From an uncultured Flavobacteriales bacterium (GTDB lineage Bacteria; Bacteroidota; Bacteroidia; Flavobacteriales_D; Sanyastnellaceae), in contig CALKUW010000277.1 of NCBI GenBank assembly GCA_937996585.1, forward strand, positions 1 through 6,208: a DNA stretch of 6,208 nt. The letters are read 5' to 3'. A model generated the notes under the pieces. It saw nothing but the letters and a program-made list of their open reading frames with translations. It made no database searches and had not been told where the DNA came from. Positions 1-5,819 of the stretch are shown in pieces (position 1 is the stretch's first letter; every line of letters begins with the position of its first letter). Position numbers and translations under genes: made by a program.

Positions 1-576
1 GGTTTTCAGGTAATGCAACGCAAGTTGGACGAAGGATAGCATGTCACCACCGTCCGGCCAGGTCAACATGAAGTCCAAGGTACCATCTTCAGCGTGCATC
101 GGCCCCACCTTGAAACCAGCATTGGAGCGTTTCATCATCGCTTGGAGGGGCAGACTGGATTGTTCCTCATCCAGGCAAAGGAGCACATCCACACCGACCA
201 ACTTTTTCGGAATGTCTGTGGGAAGACCAAGCGCATTGCATTGGTCCCGCCAGAACAGGACCATTTGCGAACGCTGAGGAAATTCCGGAGGCACCTCCAG
301 CCCGCCACCGATTTTCTGGATGCGTTGGGCCCGTGAACGGGTATGCGCCTTGCGCTTCATGCCCGTATCCACCACCATGCTCCAATTGAGCTCATCGCCC
401 ATTTCGTCCAGACCGATGATCAGATCGCGCAATTGTATCCGTTGGATGAAACTGGAGGCCGGAACGAGCAACCCTATGCGCGTCCCTGCTTCAACACGCA
501 TCCCCTTCCGCTCCCGTCCAATAGGGGACTCGCGGTCCAACCTCTTACGCCCCAGGCGTGCAAGCAATTTCCTCAT
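1..576 (-). CDS. DUF6913-like protein, 3' end beyond the window
   Basis: This is an open frame of 192 codons with no stop before the left edge, so the C-terminus is missing. The ATG at 576 is the only sensible start: an in-frame TAA lies 24 nt upstream with no ATG, GTG or TTG codon between. The N-terminus is strongly basic (MRKLLARLGRKRLDRE), followed by a hydrophobic strand (RIGLLVPAS, about residues 33-41). Near the visible end come a strand-like segment (KLVGVDVLLCLD), then a FKVG motif (about residues 155-158), a LDFML segment and a helix ending in LHYLKT. This order resembles the small Bacteroidota family DUF6913, in which a FKVG motif and a Phe/Tyr-rich C-terminal helix recur, as I remember it. 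That family is usually about 170-190 residues, so little is probably missing. No enzymatic motif is visible, there is no signal peptide, and the function is unknown. It lies 88 nt downstream of the pirin gene on the same strand. The family call is from memory of pattern, not a search. Confidence 0.65.
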   Translation of the reverse strand, partial: MRKLLARLGRKRLDRESPIGRERKGMRVEAGTRIGLLVPASSFIQRIQLRDLIIGLDEMGDELNWSMVVDTGMKRKAHTRSRAQRIQKIGGGLEVPPEFPQRSQMVLFWRDQCNALGLPTDIPKKLVGVDVLLCLDEEQSSLPLQAMMKRSNAGFKVGPMHAEDGTLDFMLTWPDGGDMLSFVQLALHYLKT

Positions 577-592
577 TGGCCAATGTGGACCG

Positions 593-621
593 CCAAATTA
601 CAGGCAGCGCCCATTCTCAAT
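593..621 (-). promoter_or_regulatory. weak promoter candidate before the DUF6913-like gene
   Basis: Reading the minus strand, ATTG at 621-618 is followed after 17 nt by TAATTTGG at 600-593. The Bacteroidota primary sigma factor prefers TTTG near -33 and TAnnTTTG near -7. Here the -7 element is one base short (TAnTTTG), and the implied leader before the ATG at 576 would be very short, roughly 10-15 nt. It is a possible own promoter for the DUF6913-like gene, but transcription could equally read through from pirin. The rest of this 88-nt gap shows only a short CCATT/AATGG dyad and no T-tract. Confidence 0.2.
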
Positions 622-664
622 GGACCACATGACCACGCTGGTTCGGCCACTTTCCCACGCGGTA

Positions 665-1396
665 TCACCAATGCATGGGCACCTCGATCAGGAGCAGCCG
701 ACAATCCTCCGTTGCCGATATGCTCACTGCATCGGCATCCCAAACACCGATGGCATCCCGCTCTCCAAGGGATTGGCCGGCGATTTCCGCCTGCCCTTCC
801 ATGACCATGGCGTAGAGCCCCTGCCCTGCACCGTGCAGAGGATGCCGCAAAGCCTGCCCGGCGGTCAGGTCTCCCATGTGGAACCAAGCGTTCTGATGGA
901 TGCGCACCCCCTCTTTCCCGTCAGGGGAGACGAGGCAGGCCAAGGATCCGGGGGTAGGAACGTTGAACTGCTCCTGGTCATAGCGGGGCGTCAGATCACG
1001 CTCATCGGGAAAGATCCAGACCTGGAAAAAGTGTACGGCGTCCGTTGCACTGTGATTGAATTCGCTGTGGCGGATGCCCGTTCCCGCAGACATGATCTGG
1101 ACATCACCCGTGCGGATGACCGAGGAGTTGCCCATGCTGTCCTTGTGTTCAAGCGCTCCAGCGGTGGGAATGCTCACAATTTCCATGTTGTCATGCGGAT
1201 GGGTTCCAAAGCCTCCGCCGCCGGCCACGACGTCGTCATTGAGAACCCTCAGTGCCCCGAAGTGCATCCTCTTGGGGTCATGCCACCCGGCAAAACTGAA
1301 GCTGTGGTGTGTATCCAGCCAACCGTGATCGGCATGACCGCGCTCATTCGCGCGGTGCAGGACGAATTGAACTTCAGAGGTAACGGATGAATCCAT
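665..1396 (-). CDS. pirin family protein (YhhW-like bicupin)
   Basis: The 243-residue product matches the pirin family as I know it from E. coli YhhW (231 residues): RANERGHADHGWLD at about 15-28, HSFSFAGWHDP at 31-41, GALRVLNDD at 47-55, GFGTHPHDNMEI at 62-73, IMSAGTGIRHSE at 101-112, and TPRYDQEQF at 136-144. The likely metal ligands of the N-terminal cupin are all present: His66, His68, His110 and Glu112. Proteins of this family are metal-binding bicupins; some, including YhhW, act as quercetin 2,3-dioxygenases in vitro, but the physiological substrate is usually unknown. The start at 1396 puts the RANERGH block about 15 residues from the N-terminus, close to the family norm. The same frame is open to an ATG at 1492, which would add 32 residues with a hydrophobic stretch but would place that start inside the loop of a terminator-like hairpin. 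No signal peptide is present with the chosen start, so the protein should be cytoplasmic. It is 164 nt from the upstream lipoprotein gene. Confidence 0.93.
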   Translation of the reverse strand: MDSSVTSEVQFVLHRANERGHADHGWLDTHHSFSFAGWHDPKRMHFGALRVLNDDVVAGGGGFGTHPHDNMEIVSIPTAGALEHKDSMGNSSVIRTGDVQIMSAGTGIRHSEFNHSATDAVHFFQVWIFPDERDLTPRYDQEQFNVPTPGSLACLVSPDGKEGVRIHQNAWFHMGDLTAGQALRHPLHGAGQGLYAMVMEGQAEIAGQSLGERDAIGVWDADAVSISATEDCRLLLIEVPMHW

Positions 1397-1424
1397 GTCG
1401 AGGGAAGAGGTCGTGATTTCGCCG

Positions 1425-1448
1425 CTTGGTACGGTCCAATGGACCAAG
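1425..1448. repeat. overlapping inverted repeats in the pirin leader
   Basis: Plus strand: CTTGGT at 1425-1430 pairs with ACCAAG at 1443-1448, and inside it GGTCC at 1433-1437 pairs with GGACC at 1441-1445 around a 3-nt loop. The right arms share ACC at 1443-1445, so the two hairpins are mutually exclusive as RNA. If pirin starts at 1396, this lies 29-52 nt upstream and could be an operator or a leader structure. The arms are short and chance is a real alternative. Confidence 0.3.
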
Positions 1449-1462
1449 GCCAAAAGCAACGG

Positions 1463-1516
1463 GAAAAAGATGTTCGGGGTCACAACAAGCATGGTGTCTG
1501 AAGTTAACCCCGAACA
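1463..1516 (-). terminator. putative intrinsic terminator between the lipoprotein and pirin genes
   Basis: Reading the minus strand, TGTTCGGGGT (1516-1507) and ACCCCGAACA (1480-1471) are perfect 10-bp complementary arms around a 26-nt loop. The second arm is followed at once by TCTTTTT (1470-1464). Stem plus T-tract on the transcribed strand is the layout of a Rho-independent terminator, 45 nt past the lipoprotein stop codon. The loop is longer than usual, although AAC/GTT inside it could pair and shorten it. It would end the ilvE-to-lipoprotein unit and separate it from pirin. It could instead be partial or conditional, because no strong promoter is visible downstream for pirin. Confidence 0.5.
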
Positions 1517-1560
1517 ACAATGGCTGGTTCAGAACGGCCTCAAACTATGGGCCTCCGTCA

Positions 1561-2364
1561 TCAGATGTTGATGGTGAGCACTTCTCCGCCGACCGTCAAT
1601 GTCGCCGTTCCGTCGCATTCACCATCACCGTAATCGAGGACGCCATCCTCGAACATGGGCCGCGTGATTTCCACCGATCCAGTGATCGGTTCACCGCAAG
1701 TTTGATCAACCACCAACTCCTGAAGAATGGTGCGGGTCCTGACCCAACCATTGCGGGTATGGCTGCCGGATCCGGTCAATCCGAAGATCTGGTCGGCAGC
1801 GGGGTCACCTTCACCCGAAATCCAACGCCGAATACCATTGAAGCTCCGTTCCACCGTGAAATCCGGATGGGTCAGAACCGTATTGATGTTCCGCTCCCAA
1901 CGCGTTTCGCCGTCCAACCCCGGGTCAAGCCGCTCCAACTGTCGCTCTCCCTCTACACCGACTGCCACATTCTGCATGGGACGGGTGACGGTGAAATCCT
2001 CAAAGGTGACCGCACGGACACTTCCGATTTCGGACCAGGGCAATGAAATGGAAATGTGCATCATGCCGGTGCGTGTCCGTCCGAGGGCATCAGTGCATCC
2101 ATCGCCGAAATCCAAGGTGATGAGACGGGGGTACTCATCTGCTCCCGAATCGGAAACAACCACACATTCAGGCAGGTTGAACCCACTGGAATCGGAGCGG
2201 AAGGCGATGGCATCGGCCAACTCCTCAACCGAAGCGTCCACGGATCGCGCAACCGCCTCGGTGGTAGCAATGGTCTCGTCATGGGCGTCCTCACGCTCCT
2301 TGGCACAGGAGGCGAGCAGAACAAGGCCCGTCAGGGCAAAAAGGGAATGGAATCGAATGTTCAT
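1561..2364 (-). CDS. exported lipoprotein of unknown function
   Basis: The 267-residue product begins with a type II signal peptide: MNIRF, a hydrophobic core, then a lipobox LLASC with the lipidated cysteine at residue 20. Mature protein would be anchored in the outer membrane or the periplasmic face of the inner membrane. An acidic linker (about residues 23-50) precedes a region rich in predicted strands. Four further cysteines (67, 90, 223, 250) could form two disulfides. Two similar motifs stand out: LDFGDGC at 84-90 and LDYGDGEC at 243-250, each in a Gly/Asp-rich turn before a strand. GRTRTG at 95-100 and NGIRRW at 176-181 also look conserved. I recall similar uncharacterised Bacteroidota lipoproteins with an FG-GC-GRTR block and a C-terminal DYG-G-CD block, but know no named function. 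The start is the only one that gives the signal peptide. The gene is 86 nt after msrA on the same strand. Confidence 0.85.
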   Translation of the reverse strand: MNIRFHSLFALTGLVLLASCAKEREDAHDETIATTEAVARSVDASVEELADAIAFRSDSSGFNLPECVVVSDSGADEYPRLITLDFGDGCTDALGRTRTGMMHISISLPWSEIGSVRAVTFEDFTVTRPMQNVAVGVEGERQLERLDPGLDGETRWERNINTVLTHPDFTVERSFNGIRRWISGEGDPAADQIFGLTGSGSHTRNGWVRTRTILQELVVDQTCGEPITGSVEITRPMFEDGVLDYGDGECDGTATLTVGGEVLTINI

Positions 2365-2450
2365 GTATGAAATGTTTCACCCGCAGAACGAAGTCCGCCC
2401 GTTGGCGATTAACCTAACCAATGGACTTTAACACGCATTGACAGAAGGGC

Positions 2451-3128
2451 TCACTCCGCCGTCTTCAGCTTGTCTGCGAATAAGGCCCTGAACTTCTGGA
2501 CCTTTGGACCTACCACGGCCACGCAGTATCCCTGATCCGGGTTGTTGGCGAAGTAATCCTGGTGGTAATCCTCGGCGACATAGAAAGGCGCCACCGGTTC
2601 AATGGTCGTCACAATGGGGTCATCCCACAGGCCGGCCTCTCCCGCCGCTGCGAGGGAAGCCCGCGCCACCCGTTCCTGTTCCTCATCCTGAGGAAAGATC
2701 GCCGATCGGTACTGGGTCCCGACATCAGCCCCCTGCCTGTTCAATGTGGTGGGATCATGGGTGCGCCAGAACACATCGAGGAGCTCACCGTAAGAGACGA
2801 CCCCCGGGTCGAAAGTGATGCGCACCGCTTCTGCATGGCCCGTCCGGCCAGTGCAGATTTCACGGTAACCCGGATTCTTGATGTGACCTCCCGTGTATCC
2901 GCTTTCTACTTGCTCCACCCCTTGCATTTCGGCGTAAATGGCTTCCGTGCACCAGAAGCAGCCGCCGGCGAGGACAGCATGGGACTTGCCCTCCGGAGGG
3001 CTCACAGCAGCGGCATCAGTGGATGTCATGGACGTTTCGTTTTGGGATGAAAGCGATCCGCAGCTCATACTGAGTATCGCGAAAAGGATCGATAGGGAAA
3101 GGTGAACCGAAGGAGAATGGGTAACCAT
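2451..3128 (-). CDS. msrA: exported peptide-methionine (S)-S-oxide reductase MsrA
   Basis: MsrA reduces methionine-S-sulfoxide in proteins or as free amino acid, repairing oxidative damage. The 225-residue product has the whole family signature: GGCFWCTEA (residues 55-63, catalytic Cys57 and a second Cys60), GYTGG (77-81), TGHAE (96-100), FDPGVVSYGELL (106-117), HDPTT (124-128), GTQYRS (137-142), EDYHQDY (186-192), and a C-terminal GYC with Cys202, a likely recycling cysteine. A leader of about 23 residues, hydrophobic from 10 to 21 and ending LSMSC followed by Gly, suggests a lipoprotein with Cys23 modified. The -3 residue is Ser rather than Leu, so the lipobox is imperfect and simple Sec export is the alternative. 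The start at 3128 gives this leader. The frame is open further upstream, to 3344, but that extension overlaps the barrel gene's 3' end and has no leader. It follows the barrel gene by 31 nt, implying co-transcription. No msrB is in view. Confidence 0.95.
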   Translation of the reverse strand: MVTHSPSVHLSLSILFAILSMSCGSLSSQNETSMTSTDAAAVSPPEGKSHAVLAGGCFWCTEAIYAEMQGVEQVESGYTGGHIKNPGYREICTGRTGHAEAVRITFDPGVVSYGELLDVFWRTHDPTTLNRQGADVGTQYRSAIFPQDEEQERVARASLAAAGEAGLWDDPIVTTIEPVAPFYVAEDYHQDYFANNPDQGYCVAVVGPKVQKFRALFADKLKTAE

Positions 3129-3159
3129 GGTGCTGTACTGTTGGGATGTCTCTCCCTCA

Positions 3160-4674
3160 CTACAAACCCCGTGCCGGACCAATGGTTCTGGTATAGCTCC
3201 AACCAAAGCTCCACCGTCGTTCTGGAGCCAGAAATCCGAAAAAGTCGCCGGTCGCCAGCCCCAACTGTCCCTGACTGGATTTGGGCGCCCAGATGATGGC
3301 GATGGGCGTCCGGATGCCGCCCTCCTTTTGCCATCTCCAGCCACCGATCAAGTGGAATCCTGCGAAATGGGTCTTACCCCCCAGTCCAATCTCCGTGGGT
3401 TGCCGCAACAAGGCATCATTGACTGGCGCCGCCAATTCGACACCAATGGTGGCTCGGTTGCCCAATCGCATTCCTCCATTCAAGCGAACCCGTGTCGGCA
3501 AGGCCACAACCCGACGCTCCGGAGTTGCCGTCAGAAAGAGGGAGGTCGGCGTCAAGCTCTGGTTGAGAACATCGAGAACGCCCCCTTGCTGGTCTGCCCA
3601 ACCTGAAAGGTCTGCCACGGGATTCTGAAGGCTGTAGGACTCGCCCTGCCAATCCATGCTTCCGAGCTCATTCACCGCCAGGGAAGCGAACCAAAGACCA
3701 GCGACTTCAACACGAACCGCAAAGTCCAAGGCCACACCGAATCCCGCGGGCCGAAGTGCACTGCCCAAGGTGGCATTCTCCGCCACCAACTCTGCTCCAA
3801 ATCCCCGATTGAATGCCGCAAAGGCCGTGCGCTCCTCGATGTCCACCTCGTAGTACCCTGTCCCCCTGTAATAGCGTGCGCCCATTCCAACGGACAGTGC
3901 CAGCGCCCGGGTACGGATCAGGTTCAATCCGAATCCGGCACCGTAGGAGCGCACGTGCTGTACGGCGAATGCCCCACCATCGAGCAATTGCTCCAATGCC
4001 AAGAGTCCTCCACTGCCAAATGCCTGCACCACTTCGGGAAATTGGGCATCCGTCAGGGAGTCTACATCCACTAAAGTTCCATCCTCCAATTCCACCTGAT
4101 CAAACAGGCTGGAGGCTGGACCGAGCATGACGAATTCAGCCAAGGCCGGACTGGGTTCCAGGTTGACCGTATACCGGTCATCAATGGACCAGGCCAAGCC
4201 ACCGCGGGAACCATGTCTCGACCATCCCACCCAGCGAAGATTCACATCCGCCCTGGTTGGACCATCTGCCAATTGCTGGGCGACATTCCGCCGTTCATCC
4301 AAACTCCAACGCGTCTCTGCCCCCAACATGTCAATCAGTGGCGTTCCGTCAAGCAGCGGCGTATTCAGTGTCAGACCACCCTCAAAACCACTCAGAAATC
4401 GAAGCCGCTCGGACTTGCGCATGGCCCTGCGCCCCCGCCGGTCCAAAGAATCTTTCTCCGCTCTTGAAGGCCAAGACCTGTCTGTGAATGGCTTGTCCGA
4501 AGCAATCAGGGACATGTTCACGCCAATGGCATGGTGCCCAATGGCCGTAATACCGGGCACGGGACTACCCAACAAATCGACTCCCGCCTGGCCTGAAACG
4601 CGCAGGCCTCCCGTAATGACCAACAATAGAATCGCCCAGCGGATGGTCTCCGCCGAACAGGTGCGCAACATCAT
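3160..4674 (-). CDS. putative outer-membrane beta-barrel protein, DUF5723-like
   Basis: The 504-residue product starts with a Sec signal peptide (Arg4, hydrophobic core about 12-23, probable cleavage after VSGQA at residue 30). The mature part alternates polar and hydrophobic residues, with many Gly and aromatic residues in short amphipathic strands, for example GFGLNLI (247-253), SVGMGARYYRGTGYYEV (261-277), GFGVALDFAVRVEVAGLWFA (311-330), RVRLNGGMRL (395-404), TIGVELAAP (409-417) and FHLIGGWRW (440-448). NELGSMDW at 335-342 recalls the DLGFIxW block of DUF5723 outer-membrane proteins of Bacteroidota, and GARYYRGTGY resembles their preceding strand. A charged, Arg-rich patch at about 62-92 is probably a loop. 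The family assignment is from memory. Role and ligand are unknown; no enzyme motif is seen. Start choice: ATG at 4674 or the next codon, ATG at 4671. The start lies 4 nt after the ilvE stop, which indicates co-transcription and possibly translational coupling. Confidence 0.8.
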   Translation of the reverse strand: MMLRTCSAETIRWAILLLVITGGLRVSGQAGVDLLGSPVPGITAIGHHAIGVNMSLIASDKPFTDRSWPSRAEKDSLDRRGRRAMRKSERLRFLSGFEGGLTLNTPLLDGTPLIDMLGAETRWSLDERRNVAQQLADGPTRADVNLRWVGWSRHGSRGGLAWSIDDRYTVNLEPSPALAEFVMLGPASSLFDQVELEDGTLVDVDSLTDAQFPEVVQAFGSGGLLALEQLLDGGAFAVQHVRSYGAGFGLNLIRTRALALSVGMGARYYRGTGYYEVDIEERTAFAAFNRGFGAELVAENATLGSALRPAGFGVALDFAVRVEVAGLWFASLAVNELGSMDWQGESYSLQNPVADLSGWADQQGGVLDVLNQSLTPTSLFLTATPERRVVALPTRVRLNGGMRLGNRATIGVELAAPVNDALLRQPTEIGLGGKTHFAGFHLIGGWRWQKEGGIRTPIAIIWAPKSSQGQLGLATGDFFGFLAPERRWSFGWSYTRTIGPARGL

Positions 4675-4678
4675 GGCA

Positions 4679-5743
4679 TCAAATTACCACACGCCAGCCG
4701 AAAGGATCTTCACCCTTTCCACGGCGGAGGTCATCCAGGGTCTTCGCGAGCTTGGGCATGACCTCCCAGCCGTTGGGATCTCCCAGCGGCACGGTCTCGG
4801 CAGGAAAACCAATGGCCTCAATCGCCGTCATCGTGGCTGCGGTCCCCACCCCGAACGCCTCGGTCAAGGCGCCCGACTCGGCCGCAGCCTTCAATTCGGC
4901 CACCGGAACCTTTCGTTCTTCAATCTCCATCCCCTGTGAAGCGGCAATCTTCAGCACCGAATCTCGGGTCACACCGGACAACACCGTGTCACCCAAGGAG
5001 GGTGAGACGAGTTTGCCATCCAGTACGAACATGACGTTCATCGTCCCGCTCTCCTCGATGTACTTGTGCTCCACGGCATCGGTCCACAAAATCTGGTCGA
5101 ACCCCTGTTCTCGGGCCAGCGCCGTGGGCTTGAGGGAAGCCGCATAGTTGCCGGCCGCCTTGGCATATCCGGTTCCTCCGGGAGCCGCGCGGGTGAAGAA
5201 GGTCTCCACCTTCACCTTGACATTGCCCTTGTAATAGGTACCCACAGGGCAAGTAAAAATGATGAACCGATAGGATTCACTGGGCCTTACCCCCACGTGG
5301 GCCTCGGAAGCAAACATGAAGGGGCGGATGTACAATGAACTCCCCTCACCATGGGGAACCCAGCCTCTGTCTGCCTTCACCAATTCCGTCAACGCGCTGA
5401 GGAAGCGCCCCTCATCGATGGTGGGCATGCACAAACGCTCTGCACTTTTATTGAAACGCGCAATGTTGTCTGCGGGCCTGAACAAGGCCACACCACCATC
5501 GGGCTGGCGGAAGGCCTTCATGCCCTCGAAAATGGCTTGCCCGTAATGCAAGGCCATCGCGGCAGGGCTCAGCGACATGTCTCCATAGGGCTCGATGACC
5601 CCTCCCGACCACTGACCGTCTGCGAAATCCATCCTGAACTGATGGTCGGAGAAGACACTACCGAATGCAGGGTTCTCCAAGTCCACTGATCCCAATCGGG
5701 AGGTGGTTACGGGATGGAAATCAAAGAGGGTCGTCGTCATCAT
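4679..5743 (-). CDS. ilvE: branched-chain amino-acid aminotransferase
   Basis: This PLP enzyme of fold type IV interconverts leucine, isoleucine and valine with their 2-oxo acids, using glutamate/2-oxoglutarate; it is the last step of their synthesis and the first of their breakdown, in the cytoplasm. The 354-residue length and motifs fit the longer, eukaryote-like BCAT subgroup: LHYGQAIFEGMKAFR (65-79), RFNKSAERLCMP (96-107), LYIRPFMFA (137-145), GGTGYAKAAGNYA (189-201) with the PLP-binding Lys195, EESGTMNVMF (230-239) with Glu231 as the likely PLP-ring ligand, GVTRDSVL (257-264) and FGVGTAATMTAI (297-308). The CxxC redox pair of human BCATm, which would sit near 300-306, is absent. The start is ATG at 5743 or the adjacent ATG at 5740; both give the usual short N-terminal arm. 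It is the first gene after a good sigma-A-type promoter and precedes the barrel gene by 4 nt. No other ilv or leu gene is in the window. Confidence 0.96.
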   Translation of the reverse strand: MMTTTLFDFHPVTTSRLGSVDLENPAFGSVFSDHQFRMDFADGQWSGGVIEPYGDMSLSPAAMALHYGQAIFEGMKAFRQPDGGVALFRPADNIARFNKSAERLCMPTIDEGRFLSALTELVKADRGWVPHGEGSSLYIRPFMFASEAHVGVRPSESYRFIIFTCPVGTYYKGNVKVKVETFFTRAAPGGTGYAKAAGNYAASLKPTALAREQGFDQILWTDAVEHKYIEESGTMNVMFVLDGKLVSPSLGDTVLSGVTRDSVLKIAASQGMEIEERKVPVAELKAAAESGALTEAFGVGTAATMTAIEAIGFPAETVPLGDPNGWEVMPKLAKTLDDLRRGKGEDPFGWRVVI

Positions 5744-5775
5744 GGGCCTGTCATTTAGGTCGCTGCAACACCATG

Positions 5776-5805
5776 CAAAAGTAAGCCCCCCTCAACTGAG
5801 CCAAG
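5776..5805 (-). promoter_or_regulatory. ilvE: promoter of the ilvE transcription unit
   Basis: On the minus strand, TACTTTTG at 5783-5776 matches the Bacteroidota -7 consensus TAnnTTTG exactly and is followed by C. CTTG at 5805-5802 fits three of four bases of the -33 TTTG, with 18 nt between TTG and the -7 box. The predicted transcript would start around 5768-5772, giving a leader of about 25-29 nt before the ilvE ATG. It has no Shine-Dalgarno sequence, as is usual in this phylum. It lies within the 72-nt gap after the response-regulator stop codon. This is the clearest promoter in the window. Confidence 0.6.
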
Positions 5806-5819
5806 GCCTTGATACTCAG
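5796..5819. repeat. nested inverted repeat over the -33 box and regulator stop
   Basis: Plus strand: CTGAG at 5796-5800 pairs with CTCAG at 5815-5819, enclosing a perfect 10-bp palindrome CAAGGCCTTG at 5802-5811. It covers the -33 element of the ilvE promoter and the TGA stop of the response regulator gene (5816-5818). It could be an operator for control of ilvE or a hairpin at the 3' end of the upstream mRNA. No T-tract follows directly, so it is not a standard intrinsic terminator. Short palindromes occur by chance. Confidence 0.35.

Noticed and set aside
605..640. CCATT/AATGG mini-hairpin and the GACCAC direct repeat (623-628 and 631-636) in the pirin to DUF6913 gap
   Set aside because: The arms and repeats are only 5-6 nt, with no T-tract or further copies, and fit chance.
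320..1390. A 356-codon plus-strand frame antisense to pirin and the DUF6913-like gene
   Set aside because: Its translation is low in complexity and unlike any family I know, while the minus-strand frames carry clear pirin motifs. It is a shadow frame of GC-rich coding DNA.
1533..1547. TAGTTTG on the minus strand as a promoter for pirin
   Set aside because: It is one base short of TAnnTTTG, has no TTG at the right distance, and lies upstream of the terminator-like hairpin.
2368..2379. Dyad TGAAATGTTTCA directly before the lipoprotein ATG
   Set aside because: Two 5-bp arms without a nearby promoter match or a second copy are too little to call an operator. The rest of the 86-nt gap shows no convincing promoter or terminator.
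3129..3344. N-terminal extension of MsrA upstream to an ATG at 3344
   Set aside because: It overlaps the end of the barrel gene in another frame, has no family similarity, and would bury the export leader inside the protein.
4127..4939. A 270-codon plus-strand frame antisense to the barrel gene and ilvE
   Set aside because: It crosses two well-supported minus-strand genes and encodes a basic, Ser/Arg-rich sequence typical of an antisense shadow.
5751..5774. Seven-codon leader peptide MVLQRPK before ilvE, suggesting attenuation
   Set aside because: Its ATG is directly next to the -7 box, so it would lie at or before the predicted transcription start. It also has no run of Leu, Ile or Val codons and no following terminator.
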